From the NCBI RefSeq assembly GCF_001189915.1, contig NZ_LFLS01000032.1, positions 1 through 64,000 of the forward strand: 64,000 nt of DNA, read 5' to 3'. A model generated the notes under the pieces. The model did no database searches, was not told the origin of the DNA, and worked only from the letters and a program-made list of their open reading frames with translations. Numbering within the stretch: the first letter of the stretch is position 1; each line of letters begins with the position of its first letter. The DNA comes from Herbaspirillum autotrophicum. Its GTDB lineage: Bacteria > Pseudomonadota > Gammaproteobacteria > Burkholderiales > Burkholderiaceae_D. The position numbers and the translations under genes were made by a program. This document shows, one piece after another, positions 9,415-18,595 of the stretch.

Positions 9415-10668
9415 ATGAACGCACCTCTGGAAAAAAGCCTGTTGGACACCATCAAGGCGCCCCATTTTCCTATCTATCTTGACTATTCGGCAACTACCCC
9501 GGTTGATCCGCGCGTAGCCGACAAGATGATTCCGTTTTTGCGTGAGCAATTCGGCAATCCTGCTTCGCGCAGCCACATGTATGGCTGGACGGCGGAAAAG
9601 GCGGTCGAAGATGCGCGCGAAGAAGTCGCCCGACTGGTCAACGCCGATTCGCGCGAAATCATCTGGACATCGGGCGCCACCGAGAGCAACAACCTGGCCA
9701 TCAAGGGTGCGGCGCAGTTCTACAAGACCAAGGGCAAACACATCATCACGATCAAGACCGAGCACAAGGCCGTGCTCGATACCGTGCGTGAACTGGAACG
9801 TCAGGGTTTCGAGGCGACTTACCTGCAACCGCAGGACAACGGACTGGTAACGGTTGAGCAGATCGCTGAAGCGGTCCGTCCCGATACCATCCTGATTTCG
9901 GTGATGATGGTCAACAACGAAATCGGCGTGATTCAGCCTATCGCAGAAATCGGTGAATTCTGCCGCAAGAAGGGCATCATTTTCCATTGCGACGCAGCGC
10001 AGGCCACCGGCAAGGTCGAGATTGACCTGGAAAAGCTGAAGGTCGACCTGATGAGTTTCTCGGCCCACAAGACTTACGGTCCGAAGGGTATCGGCGCGTT
10101 GTATGTCCGCCGCAAGCCACGCGTCCGGATCGAAGCACAGATTCACGGCGGCGGTCATGAGCGTGGTTTGCGTTCCGGCACGCTGGCGCCGCACCAGATC
10201 GTCGGCATGGGTGAAGCATTCCGCATCGCCCGTGAAGAAATGACGAGCGAACTGGAACACATCCGCGCCATGCGCGATCGTCTGGCCAAGGGTTTGCAGG
10301 AAATCGAAGAAACCTACATCAACGGCGACATGGATCACCGTGTACCGCACAACCTGAACGTCAGCTTCAATTATGTCGAAGGCGAATCGCTGATCATGGC
10401 GATCAAGGATATCGCCGTCTCGTCAGGTTCGGCATGCACCTCGGCCAGCCTGGAGCCATCGTATGTGTTGCGTGCCCTCGGCCGCAGCGATGAACTGGCG
10501 CACAGCTCGATCCGTTTCACGATTGGCCGTTTCACTACTGAAGAAGATATCGATTTCACCATCGACCTGATCAAGAGCAAGGTCGGCAAGCTGCGCGAAT
10601 TGTCGCCGCTGTGGGATATGTACAAGGATGGGATCGACATCAGCACGATCCAGTGGGCAGCACATTAA
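9415..10668 (+). CDS. iscS: IscS cysteine desulfurase
   Basis: PLP-dependent desulfurase of 417 residues that supplies sulfane sulfur for cluster assembly on IscU and for tRNA thiolation. The PLP lysine is Lys219 in [12 protein letters not shown]. The mobile-loop cysteine that carries the persulfide is Cys341 in [14 protein letters not shown], the group I (IscS) type. The start at MNAPLEKSL has GGAGC 10 nt upstream; this N-terminus is about a dozen residues longer than the E. coli enzyme. It lies between iscR and iscU and is probably co-transcribed with them. Confidence 0.96.
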   Translation: MNAPLEKSLLDTIKAPHFPIYLDYSATTPVDPRVADKMIPFLREQFGNPASRSHMYGWTAEKAVEDAREEVARLVNADSREIIWTSGATESNNLAIKGAAQFYKTKGKHIITIKTEHKAVLDTVRELERQGFEATYLQPQDNGLVTVEQIAEAVRPDTILISVMMVNNEIGVIQPIAEIGEFCRKKGIIFHCDAAQATGKVEIDLEKLKVDLMSFSAHKTYGPKGIGALYVRRKPRVRIEAQIHGGGHERGLRSGTLAPHQIVGMGEAFRIAREEMTSELEHIRAMRDRLAKGLQEIEETYINGDMDHRVPHNLNVSFNYVEGESLIMAIKDIAVSSGSACTSASLEPSYVLRALGRSDELAHSSIRFTIGRFTTEEDIDFTIDLIKSKVGKLRELSPLWDMYKDGIDISTIQWAAH

Positions 10669-10720
10669 AAGATAACGCGCCTCGCGAGTAGCCGGGCTCA
10701 TCTCATCAAGGAGCAGCAAA

Positions 10721-11125
10721 ATGTCTTATTCTGAAAAAGTTCTGGATCACTACGAAAATCCACGCAATGTCGGCGCGTTTGAAAAGGGCGATGACACTGT
10801 CGGTACTGGTATGGTCGGCGCCCCTGCATGCGGCGACGTGATGAAGTTGCAGATCAAGGTCGGTGCCGATGGCGTGATCGAAGATGCAAAATTCAAGACC
10901 TACGGCTGCGGTTCGGCGATTGCCTCGTCATCGCTGGTGACGGAGTGGGTCAAGGGCAAGACGCTGGATCAGGCATTGACGATCAAGAACACCCAGATCG
11001 CCGAAGAACTGGCATTGCCGCCGGTCAAGATCCACTGCTCGATTCTGGCAGAAGATGCGATCAAGGCTGCGGTGCAGGATTACAAGGCCAAGCACAGCGA
11101 CGTCGAACAAAAGGCAGCGGCGTAA
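10721..11125 (+). CDS. iscU: IscU iron-sulfur cluster scaffold
   Basis: Scaffold protein of 134 residues. The three assembly cysteines are Cys37 (APACGD), Cys63 (YGCGSA) and Cys106 (KIHCSI), identical in number to E. coli IscU. The LPPVK motif that HscA recognises is at 99-103. It follows iscS by 52 nt with a good AAGGAGC ribosome site. Confidence 0.97.
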   Translation: MSYSEKVLDHYENPRNVGAFEKGDDTVGTGMVGAPACGDVMKLQIKVGADGVIEDAKFKTYGCGSAIASSSLVTEWVKGKTLDQALTIKNTQIAEELALPPVKIHCSILAEDAIKAAVQDYKAKHSDVEQKAAA

Positions 11126-11218
11126 CAAGCGCTGAACGCCGGCGGGAAACTGCCGGTGCGGAGCGGTTGGCACAACCGCCCGCAGCGAATGAAGAGCAGC
11201 ACAGAAAAGGCAGGCATC

Positions 11219-11542
11219 ATGGCGATTACACTCACTGAAAAGGCAGCAAAACACATCAGCCGTTACATGGAACGGCGCGGCAAGGGCATTGGCCTGCGTC
11301 TCGGTGTGCGCACCACGGGTTGTTCCGGTCTGGCATACAAACTGGAATACGTGGACGAGGAAACGCCGGAAGATCAAATGTTCGAATCGCGGGGCATTCG
11401 CGTGTTCGTCGATCCGAAAAGTCTGCCTTATATTGATGGTACCGAGCTCGATTTTGCGCGCGAAGGTCTGAACGAAGGTTTCAAGTTCCAGAACCCGAAC
11501 GTCAAGGATGAGTGCGGTTGTGGCGAAAGCTTCCGCATATAG
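11219..11542 (+). CDS. iscA: IscA A-type iron-sulfur carrier
   Basis: Small carrier protein of 107 residues that moves iron or clusters from IscU to apo-proteins. The metal ligands are Cys35 (TTGCSGLAY), Cys99 and Cys101 (DECGCGESF), the same numbering as E. coli IscA. The start [10 protein letters not shown] is chosen over an upstream in-frame ATG at 11156, because it matches the family N-terminus and has AAAAGG upstream. It is the last gene before a strong terminator. Confidence 0.96.
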   Translation: MAITLTEKAAKHISRYMERRGKGIGLRLGVRTTGCSGLAYKLEYVDEETPEDQMFESRGIRVFVDPKSLPYIDGTELDFAREGLNEGFKFQNPNVKDECGCGESFRI

Positions 11543-11624
11543 ATTGACGGTGCCGCGTGTGCGGCATCCATTATTCAGTGCTTAGCCAGAATCGTCCGCG
11601 ATAGCCTTCAAAAGTTGCTCTGCC

Positions 11625-11660
11625 AAGCCTGTTGACATACAAACAGGCTTTTATTTTTTT
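11625..11660 (+). terminator. Intrinsic terminator or attenuator between iscA and hscB
   Basis: A perfect 9-bp stem AAGCCTGTT/AACAGGCTT (11625-11633 and 11642-11650) with an 8-nt loop is followed at once by TTATTTTTTT. It ends only 6-7 nt before the hscB ATG. It should end or attenuate the iscRSUA transcript. Confidence 0.8.
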
Positions 11661-11665
11661 ATCTC

Positions 11666-12181
11666 ATGCAAAATCACTTCGTGCTGTTTCATTTGCCGCA
11701 ACGCTTTGCCATCGACATGAAAGCGTTGGAGAGTGCATATCACGAAGTGCAGAATCAGGCGCACCCGGACAAGTTTGCGCAAGCGACCGGTGCCGAGAAA
11801 CGGGTTGCCATGCAATGGGCGACACGCGCCAACGAAGCCTATCAAACCTTGAAAAATCCGCTCAAGCGCGCTGCTTATCTGTGCGAGTTGCACGGCGTCG
11901 ATCTGCAGACGGAGTCGAATACCTCGATGCCGCCGGTGTTTCTGATGCAGCAGATGGAATGGCGCGAAGAGCTGGACGACGCCAAGGCCGGCAAGGATAT
12001 GGCGGCGCTGGAGCAACTGGACGCGGCACTGAAGAACGCACGCAAAGCTGAAATGGAACGGATCGCCGTTGCGTTCGATGCAGAGGATTTCACTGCTGCC
12101 GCCAAACTGGTGCGACAGTTGATGTTCCTGGAAAAATTTGGTCAAGAGATTGGCGACGTGTTCGCCATGATCGAAGAATGA
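11666..12181 (+). CDS. hscB: HscB (Hsc20) J-domain co-chaperone
   Basis: J-type co-chaperone of 171 residues that brings IscU to the Hsp70 HscA. The J domain has the HPD motif at 33-35 (QAHPDKF), followed by a C-terminal three-helix IscU-binding domain. The ATG directly follows a terminator U-run (TTTTTTATCTC), so no Shine-Dalgarno sequence is possible in the usual place. How it is translated is therefore unclear: readthrough and a weak start are the simplest explanation. LysE starts 10 nt downstream. Confidence 0.94.
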   Translation: MQNHFVLFHLPQRFAIDMKALESAYHEVQNQAHPDKFAQATGAEKRVAMQWATRANEAYQTLKNPLKRAAYLCELHGVDLQTESNTSMPPVFLMQQMEWREELDDAKAGKDMAALEQLDAALKNARKAEMERIAVAFDAEDFTAAAKLVRQLMFLEKFGQEIGDVFAMIEE

Positions 12182-12191
12182 TGCCGCGCCC

Positions 12192-12806
12192 ATGCCTGAT
12201 ATTTTCCTGTTTCTGATTGCCGCCGTCACGCTGACCCTGGCGCCGGGCCCGGACAATATTTACGTGCTGATGCGCGCCGTGGCGCAGGGACGTGCAGCAG
12301 GCCTGACGGCCGCCGCCGGATTCTGCTCCGGCTTGTTATTGCATACGCTGCTGGCGGTCGTCGGTTTTGCCGCCATCATCAAGGCCTGGCCGGCAGCTTA
12401 CGATGCCTTGCGCTATGCCGGCGCTGCCTATCTGATCTATCTTGGCGTGCGCACCTTGCGTGCTGCCGCCAGCCTGTCGTCGGCGGCGCTGATGGCGCCC
12501 CTGAAGTTGTCGCGTATCTATTGGCAAAGTGTGATCGCCAATATGCTCAATCCCAAGGTGACGCTGTTTTTCATCGCGTTCCTGCCACAATTCGTCCACG
12601 TCGAAGCCGGTCATGTCGACGCGCAGATGTTGTTGCTGGCAATCGTTTTCATTTTGCAGGCATTGCTGATCTTTAGTGCGATTGCCTTTTTTTCCGGCAT
12701 CGTCGGTGCGTATTTCCAGCGCCGTACGCATGCTGCTTCGTGGTTGAATCGATTGGCCGGATGTGCGTTTGTCGGATTAGGCATTCGCATCGCATTACCG
12801 GAATAA
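12192..12806 (+). CDS. LysE/RhtB-family amino-acid exporter inside the isc cluster
   Basis: Integral membrane protein of 204 residues with about six hydrophobic helices. The N-terminal signature LTLAPGPDNIYVLMRAVAQG is that of the LysE/RhtB (homoserine, threonine or cysteine exporter) family. LRYAGAAYLIYLGVRTLR and ANMLNPKVTLFFIAFLPQF are further family motifs. The substrate is unknown. It is tightly packed between hscB (10 nt) and hscA (9 nt) in the same direction, so it is co-transcribed with the co-chaperone genes. Cysteine or a related thiol would be an attractive substrate beside a desulfurase, but that is inference. Confidence 0.85.
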   Translation: MPDIFLFLIAAVTLTLAPGPDNIYVLMRAVAQGRAAGLTAAAGFCSGLLLHTLLAVVGFAAIIKAWPAAYDALRYAGAAYLIYLGVRTLRAAASLSSAALMAPLKLSRIYWQSVIANMLNPKVTLFFIAFLPQFVHVEAGHVDAQMLLLAIVFILQALLIFSAIAFFSGIVGAYFQRRTHAASWLNRLAGCAFVGLGIRIALPE

Positions 12807-12815
12807 ACATACTCT

Positions 12816-14678
12816 ATGGCGCTTCTTCAAATTTCCGAACCGGGCATGTCCACCGCACCGCATCAACATCGGCTGGCGGTAGGGATTGATCTGGGTACCA
12901 CCAATTCGCTGGTCGCCACTGTGCGCAACAGCATTCCCGAAGTGCTGACCGACGAAGAGGGACGCACGTTGCTGCCGTCGGTGGTGCGCTATTTGCCGAA
13001 CGGGAATGCCCACATCGGTTACAAGGCGCAGGCCGCGCAAACCACCGATCCGAAAAATACGATTGTCTCGGTCAAGCGCTTCATGGGCCGTGGCCTGAAA
13101 GATATCGCGTATGTCGAAAATCTGCCTTACGATTTTCAGGATACGCCGGGCATGGTGCAGCTCAAGACAGTGGCCGGCGTCAAGAGCCCGGTAGAGATTT
13201 CCGCGCAAATTCTCGCGACGCTGCGACAAACGGCAGAAGATGCCTTGGGCGATGATCTGGTCGGCGCGGTGATCACGGTGCCGGCCTATTTCGATGACGC
13301 CCAGCGGCAAGCCACCAAGGATGCGGCGCAACTGGCCGGACTGAATGTCTTGCGCTTGCTCAATGAACCTACCGCCGCAGCAATTGCTTACGGCCTGGAC
13401 AATGGCTCCGAAGGTATCTTCGCGGTCTACGATCTGGGCGGCGGCACCTTCGATATCTCGATCCTGAAATTGTCCAAGGGCGTATTCGAAGTGTTGTCGA
13501 CCGGCGGCGATTCGGCGCTCGGCGGTGACGATTTCGATCACCGTCTGTTCTGCTGGATCTGCGAACAGGAACAACTGGCGCCGCTGTCCGACGAAGATAC
13601 CCGAATTCTGATGGTCAAGGCGCGCGAAACCAAGGAATTGTTGTCGACCAAATCGGAAACGCTGATTGACGCCGTGCTCAACTCTGGTGAAGCGATTCAT
13701 CAGACACTGACCGCAGCCGTATTTACCGAAATTACCCAGCACCTGGTCAACAAGACCCTGACGCCGAGCAAGAAAGCCTTGCGCGACGCCGGCCTGACCG
13801 TGGATGACGTCGATGGCGTCGTGATGGTCGGCGGCGCTACCCGCATGCCGCATGTACGCAAGGCGGTCGGTGAGTTTTTCCAGACCACGCCGCTGGCCAA
13901 TATCGATCCGGACAAGGTGGTTGCGCTCGGTGCTGCCGTCCAGGCCAATCTGCTGGCCGGCAACCGCGCTGCCGGCGATGACTGGCTGTTGCTGGATGTG
14001 ATTCCGTTGTCACTCGGTATCGAGACCATGGGCGGGCTGGCCGAAAAAGTCATTCCGCGCAACTCGACGATTCCCTGTGCGCGTGCGCAAGAATTCACGA
14101 CATTCAAGGATGGTCAGACCGCGATGGCCGTGCACGTGGTGCAAGGCGAGCGCGAGCTGGTCGCCGATTGCCGGTCGCTGGCGCGTTTTGAACTGCGCGG
14201 CATTCCGCCGATGGCCGCCGGAGCTGCCCGCATCCGGGTGACCTATCAGGTCGATGCCGATGGGTTGCTGTCGGTGTCGGCACGCGAAATGACTTCCGGC
14301 GTGGAAGCCTCGATCACGGTCAAGCCATCGTATGGACTGGCCGATGATGAGATCGCCAAAATGCTGCAAGACTCATTCCAGTCCGCCGATGAAGATATGA
14401 AATTGCGTGCCTTGCGCGAAGAGCAGGTTGATGCCGAGCGCATTGTGCTGGCTACGCAGTCGGCACTGGACGCCGACAGCGCGTTGTTGTCGGCCGCCGA
14501 GCGCGCTGACATCGCGCAATTGATAGAAGCGGTTCGCGCACAGGCGCAGGGCGCAGATCATCTGGCTATCAAGGCGGCGGTGGATGCGCTGGCGCACGGT
14601 ACCGAAGAGTTTGCGGCGCGCCGCATGGACCGCAGCGTGCATGCCGCGCTGGCTGGAAAAAAACTGGATGAAATATAA
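12816..14678 (+). CDS. hscA: HscA, Hsp70-class chaperone for iron-sulfur assembly
   Basis: Specialised Hsp70 of 620 residues that drives cluster release from IscU. The ATPase domain has [13 protein letters not shown] near 24, the phosphate-2 region [15 protein letters not shown] near 205 and [17 protein letters not shown] near 340. The substrate-binding and lid domains follow. Length and fit to HscA are good. The gene is 9 nt after the exporter gene and 62 nt before fdx. Confidence 0.95.
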   Translation: MALLQISEPGMSTAPHQHRLAVGIDLGTTNSLVATVRNSIPEVLTDEEGRTLLPSVVRYLPNGNAHIGYKAQAAQTTDPKNTIVSVKRFMGRGLKDIAYVENLPYDFQDTPGMVQLKTVAGVKSPVEISAQILATLRQTAEDALGDDLVGAVITVPAYFDDAQRQATKDAAQLAGLNVLRLLNEPTAAAIAYGLDNGSEGIFAVYDLGGGTFDISILKLSKGVFEVLSTGGDSALGGDDFDHRLFCWICEQEQLAPLSDEDTRILMVKARETKELLSTKSETLIDAVLNSGEAIHQTLTAAVFTEITQHLVNKTLTPSKKALRDAGLTVDDVDGVVMVGGATRMPHVRKAVGEFFQTTPLANIDPDKVVALGAAVQANLLAGNRAAGDDWLLLDVIPLSLGIETMGGLAEKVIPRNSTIPCARAQEFTTFKDGQTAMAVHVVQGERELVADCRSLARFELRGIPPMAAGAARIRVTYQVDADGLLSVSAREMTSGVEASITVKPSYGLADDEIAKMLQDSFQSADEDMKLRALREEQVDAERIVLATQSALDADSALLSAAERADIAQLIEAVRAQAQGADHLAIKAAVDALAHGTEEFAARRMDRSVHAALAGKKLDEI

Positions 14679-14740
14679 CCGGGATTGAGTGACCTCACTC
14701 CTGACTGATTGAACTGCCAACAAGTACCGAGGTAAATGCC

Positions 14741-15079
14741 GTGCCCCAAATCGTGATACTCCCCCATGCCGTGTTATGTCCCGACGGCGCCGTGATCGAC
14801 GCGCCTGCTGGCAAGTCCCTGTGTGATGCCATGCTCGGCAATGATGTCGACATTGAACATGCATGCGAAAAATCCTGCGCCTGCACCACCTGTCACGTAG
14901 TGATTCGGGAAGGCTTCGAAACACTTGGCGAACCGACCGACAAGGAAGAAGATTTGCTGGATATGGCCTGGGGTCTGGAAGCCAATTCGCGGTTGTCCTG
15001 TCAGGTGATTCTCGGTGACGACGATCTGGTGGTTGAAATCCCGAAGTACACCATTAATCACGCCAGCGAAAATCACTGA
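14741..15079 (+). CDS. fdx: Fdx, ISC-type [2Fe-2S] ferredoxin
   Basis: Adrenodoxin-like ferredoxin of 112 residues that donates electrons during cluster assembly. The ligands Cys42, Cys48, Cys51 (ACEKSCACTTC) and Cys87 (RLSCQV) match E. coli Fdx numbering. It starts with GTG at 14741, preceded by CGAGG; the ATG five bases upstream is out of frame. It may also serve CysI, which has no obvious flavoprotein partner here; that is inference. Confidence 0.95.
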   Translation: MPQIVILPHAVLCPDGAVIDAPAGKSLCDAMLGNDVDIEHACEKSCACTTCHVVIREGFETLGEPTDKEEDLLDMAWGLEANSRLSCQVILGDDDLVVEIPKYTINHASENH

Positions 15080-15120
15080 GCATTCTCCGTCCGGCGACGT
15101 TACCTATAAGTGAGGCAGCT

Positions 15121-15315
15121 ATGAAATGGACTGATATTGAGCGGATTGCGGAAGATCTCAACGATAAGTTTCCGGATGTCGATCCGAAGATGATTCGCTT
15201 CACCGATCTGCGGCAATGGGTGCTGGAGCTTGATGGTTTTGACGACGACCCGAATCATTCCGGAGAAAAGATTCTGGAGGCAATTCAGGCCGCCTGGATT
15301 GAAGAAGCAGAGTAG
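15121..15315 (+). CDS. iscX: IscX (YfhJ) iron-binding adaptor of the desulfurase
   Basis: Acidic protein of 64 residues that binds IscS and iron and modulates cluster assembly. MKWTDIERIAEDLNDKFPDVDP and the ending EKILEAIQAAWIEE are diagnostic of the family. It is the last isc gene, 41 nt after fdx, with GTGAGGC upstream. The convergent DUF1501 gene ends 22 nt away. Confidence 0.94.
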   Translation: MKWTDIERIAEDLNDKFPDVDPKMIRFTDLRQWVLELDGFDDDPNHSGEKILEAIQAAWIEEAE

Positions 15316-15337
15316 AGCAGACCTGACGCAGTCGGCG

Positions 15338-16654
15338 TCAGATCAGGATTTCCGGCAGTGCATGGCCGCTGACCGGAAATTGCGGAAAGGTTTTTTGCAG
15401 CGCGGCATCCGGAATGCGCATGTGCTTTTCCGCGATGCTCGCCAGTACGCTGCGAAAATCGGTCGTGATCGCCAGATCGCGGCCTTCGTTCAGCGCATTT
15501 TTATCGAGTCCCGGCCAGCGCCCGTGAATGCGGCCGCCGCGCACATTTCCTCCCAGCAGCCACATCACATTGCCATGACCATGGTCCGTGCCGCCATTGC
15601 CGTTTTCACGGAACGTGCGACCGAATTCAGATAGCACCACAATCACCGTATCGTTGAACGCCGGACCTAGTTCACGCGCCAGCGTCGCCAGTCCGTCGGC
15701 CAGCGGCGCCAGCCGGTTGCCCAGTTGGCCGGAGCCGTTGCCTTGATTGGCATGGGTATCCCAGCCGCCGGCGGCGAGGAAGCCGAGTCGGATGCGCGGA
15801 TCGCCACGCATCAGGCGGCCCAGCCGGGCAGTGTCGATGGATAAGCCATTCGGCAACGGTGCGCCATTGTTGGCCATTTGCTGTTCAGTGCTGCTCATTT
15901 CCGATATCAGTTCCTTGCGTGCCGCGAGGCCGTCACGATAGGCTTTGCCCAGCGTGTCGTCGCTTGCATACAGTTTGTTGAACGCCTGATTGACACGCGG
16001 TTGATCAATCAACGTCGGCCGCGCGGCATCGCGGCCGGTCGGCAGATTGGCGACCACTTGTCTGCCGCTCAGGATGCGTGGCAGCGCTTCACCGAGGGTC
16101 AGTGCCTGCACCGGCGAGTCCGACACCGGCAAATAGCCGAGCAGTCGATTCATCCAGCCGTCGCGGGTGTTGTGCTGACCGGGCGTGCCGCTTTCCATAT
16201 AGTCTTGCGCTTCGAAATGCGAACGCGATCCATCCGGTGAGCCAGAGGCATGCACGAAGCCCAGCTGGCCTGCTTCCCAATACGGATGCAGGCTGCGCAA
16301 CGCCGGATGCAAACCGAAATAGCCGGTCAGATCAATCGCACCGTTGGGCAGACCGGGACGTGCCACTGCAATGCCGGGGCGGGCCAGGTAATACTCGCGG
16401 TCGCCGTGCGGCACAACGACGTTGAGACCGTCGACGGCGCCCCGCAAGAAGACCACGATCATGCGCGGCGTGCCATCGCCGGCAGCATGTGCTCTTGGCC
16501 TGGGCGAGCCATACGCCAGCGGTGCATTCACGCTGGTATTGGTGCGCGCCGATGTGGTGGCTGGTGCCACGGCGCATCCGGACAAGCCGATTGGAATCAG
16601 TATCCCGCTGCCACCGGCGGCGCCGACAAAACGAATAAAGTCACGACGATTCAT
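15338..16654 (-). CDS. DUF1501 family Tat-exported protein
   Basis: Protein of 438 residues with a twin-arginine signal (RRDFIRFVGAAGG) and a possible lipobox LSGC at about 24-27, so it may be a Tat-exported lipoprotein. The body carries DUF1501 motifs: VVFLRGAVDGLNVVVP, FVHASGSPDGSRSHFEAQDYME and SEFGRTFRENGNGGTDHGHG. The family is related to the alkaline-phosphatase/sulfatase fold but its function is not established. It lies 7 nt downstream of the DUF1800 gene, an arrangement common in bacteria, and the two probably act together at the cell envelope. Confidence 0.85.
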   Translation of the reverse strand: MNRRDFIRFVGAAGGSGILIPIGLSGCAVAPATTSARTNTSVNAPLAYGSPRPRAHAAGDGTPRMIVVFLRGAVDGLNVVVPHGDREYYLARPGIAVARPGLPNGAIDLTGYFGLHPALRSLHPYWEAGQLGFVHASGSPDGSRSHFEAQDYMESGTPGQHNTRDGWMNRLLGYLPVSDSPVQALTLGEALPRILSGRQVVANLPTGRDAARPTLIDQPRVNQAFNKLYASDDTLGKAYRDGLAARKELISEMSSTEQQMANNGAPLPNGLSIDTARLGRLMRGDPRIRLGFLAAGGWDTHANQGNGSGQLGNRLAPLADGLATLARELGPAFNDTVIVVLSEFGRTFRENGNGGTDHGHGNVMWLLGGNVRGGRIHGRWPGLDKNALNEGRDLAITTDFRSVLASIAEKHMRIPDAALQKTFPQFPVSGHALPEILI

Positions 16655-16661
16655 ACGATAC

Positions 16662-18167
16662 CTACCGTTTCATGAAAGCCGGCCCGCCGAGAATCAGGCC
16701 GGTTTGCAGATTGACTGGCGCGGCCGCCACGGTATCCGCGTCTTCTTTGCTCAATATCGGCGTCAGGGTTTGTTCCAGCGCGGCGGTACTGATCGGTGCC
16801 ACATCCGCTGCCGGTGGTGTGTTTTCCGGACGCGCAATCGGCGACTTGCCATTGCTCAGGCTGTTGGCGAAATTGATCCGGCGCAGAATCGCATCCGGCG
16901 TCAGCCATGTCTCTTGCGAATACTTGTAGCCCTCGGGTGTCAGCCAGCCATACAGTGGCTGGCCGAATTGCCGCAGCACGCCATCAACCGGTTTGATATT
17001 GACCACCGGTGTGGCCGTCGCGCGCAATGTCGAGATGACGTACTGATACGGTGTTTTGAATTGCGATTGGTAATTGCTGCGTGACCAGAATTGCGGACTG
17101 TTGAACAAGGTGTGCAGCACGGTCTTGATGTCGCCGTTACTGCTCAGAAAACTTTGCGTGAGTTTATCGACCAGTGCCGGGTCCGGCTGGTCGGAAACGA
17201 AATACTCGCTTAACTTGACGGCGATGAATCTGGCCGTGGCCGGGTGGTGCGCGAGAATGTCCAGCGCCGCTTCACCTTCCTGATAGCCATTGACTGCCAG
17301 CGGTTTGCCAAGAAATTGCTTGCTGCCATTGTCGTGCCGGCGCGGATTGAAGGCAAACGGTGTTGCGCCTTGCTGCATGCCGCGCTCATTGATGGTCCAG
17401 CCGGTCAGCACGCGTGCCAGCGTGATCACGTCATTCTGACTGTAACCGCCGTTGACGCCGAGCGTATGCAGCTCCATCAGTTCGCGCGCGTAATTTTCGT
17501 TGAGACCCTTGAAGCGGCCCTTGGCATCGGGCGTGTTGGCGCCGCTGCTGAGCCAGTTGTCGAGGTAGTACAACATGGCCGGATGATGTACCACGCTGCC
17601 CAGCAATTCGCGGAAATTTCCCAGGGCATACGGACGCACTGCATTTTTTTCGTAGTCGCCGGTCCAGTAGCGCACCCATTCCTTGCCTTCAAATACATTG
17701 AAGTGATTGAGCCAGAACTCGGTCATGACTTCTTGCAACTGGCGCGGACTTTCGGTCGCCAGCCATACGCGTGCCAGATGTGTTTGCGGAGTGATGTCGC
17801 GGGCGGCACGCTGCCGTGCCGCATTTTTTTCTTCCGGGCTGGCATCTTTGCCGGGAAATGACGGCGGTCCATACTGTACGTAGAGTTGCGTCGCGCTGAG
17901 CTGGTAGGTGGCAAGGCCGTCCAGTCTGGCTTGCAACTCGGGCGGCAGGGGAATGCGCTGGGGATTCAACTGCGCGTCGATATAGTTGCGGGCGCCCATT
18001 TTTTCGACGGCGGCGACGTCGCCCGGGCGTGGTCCGTATGCTAGCCGGTTCAATACATGAAGCGCTTGTTCCTGCGGATTCAGGGCCTGCGCCTGCGCGA
18101 TCGAACTGAAACCGCAGAGCGCCAGAAGTGCCACGCGCACTACCGTAGTGTTGAGCGAAACGGGCAT
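16662..18167 (-). CDS. DUF1800 family secreted protein
   Basis: Protein of 501 residues with a Sec signal peptide (VVRVALLALCGFSSIAQA) and DUF1800 motifs such as LNRLAYGPRPGDV, FWLNHFNVF, ENYARELMELHTLGVNGGY and LARVLTGWTIN. The function is unknown. It is the upstream partner of the DUF1501 gene. The start at 18167 puts the signal peptide at the N-terminus; an in-frame ATG 132 nt upstream would place 44 unlikely residues before it. No metal site or active site can be assigned with confidence. Confidence 0.84.
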   Translation of the reverse strand: MPVSLNTTVVRVALLALCGFSSIAQAQALNPQEQALHVLNRLAYGPRPGDVAAVEKMGARNYIDAQLNPQRIPLPPELQARLDGLATYQLSATQLYVQYGPPSFPGKDASPEEKNAARQRAARDITPQTHLARVWLATESPRQLQEVMTEFWLNHFNVFEGKEWVRYWTGDYEKNAVRPYALGNFRELLGSVVHHPAMLYYLDNWLSSGANTPDAKGRFKGLNENYARELMELHTLGVNGGYSQNDVITLARVLTGWTINERGMQQGATPFAFNPRRHDNGSKQFLGKPLAVNGYQEGEAALDILAHHPATARFIAVKLSEYFVSDQPDPALVDKLTQSFLSSNGDIKTVLHTLFNSPQFWSRSNYQSQFKTPYQYVISTLRATATPVVNIKPVDGVLRQFGQPLYGWLTPEGYKYSQETWLTPDAILRRINFANSLSNGKSPIARPENTPPAADVAPISTAALEQTLTPILSKEDADTVAAAPVNLQTGLILGGPAFMKR

Positions 18168-18595
18168 GATTTTTTTCTTGGTCGGGGAAAGTGATAATGG
18201 CTGCCGGATCAGTATGCGCAGGCTGGTGCGGGGCAGGTGTAATAAAGTGTAATGCGCCAGATCAGCCGGCAACGAGGTGCTTCCCTCGGAGTTTTTCATA
18301 CTCTGCTGACATTTTGCTGAAGCGCCGGGATGGTTGGTAGCAAAGCGTCACAAATTCATTGCATGCCGGGAGGCCAGTGGCGGTCAGCCACATGCCCGCT
18401 TGCACCCGGCGCGGTGCGGTCGGATTTTTGTGCGGGCTCACGGAGAAACGATGATTTTTTCTTTCTGGCTGACGCCGCGCCGCGACAGCGGCCGCAATTG
18501 AGAGAATTCTCATATACGTTGACCGGGATGGGAAAGACAATGCAGGCCTGAACTACATGCCGGATTGGCAGCAGGAATAAATGGTGAGAGGGAAA
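18168..18595. other. Divergent intergenic region (428 bp)
   Basis: Non-coding stretch between the DUF1800 gene (leftward) and the REC-EAL gene (rightward). It contains a 10-bp palindrome GAGAATTCTC at 18502-18511, about 85 bp before the REC-EAL start. No clear promoter could be assigned, and no small ORF with a convincing product was seen. Confidence 0.5.

Noticed and set aside
11632-11660. TTGACA inside the iscA-hscB terminator loop as a -35 box for an hscB promoter
   Set aside because: At the right spacing only a T-run is found; no acceptable -10 box exists, so the hexamer is probably part of the hairpin only.
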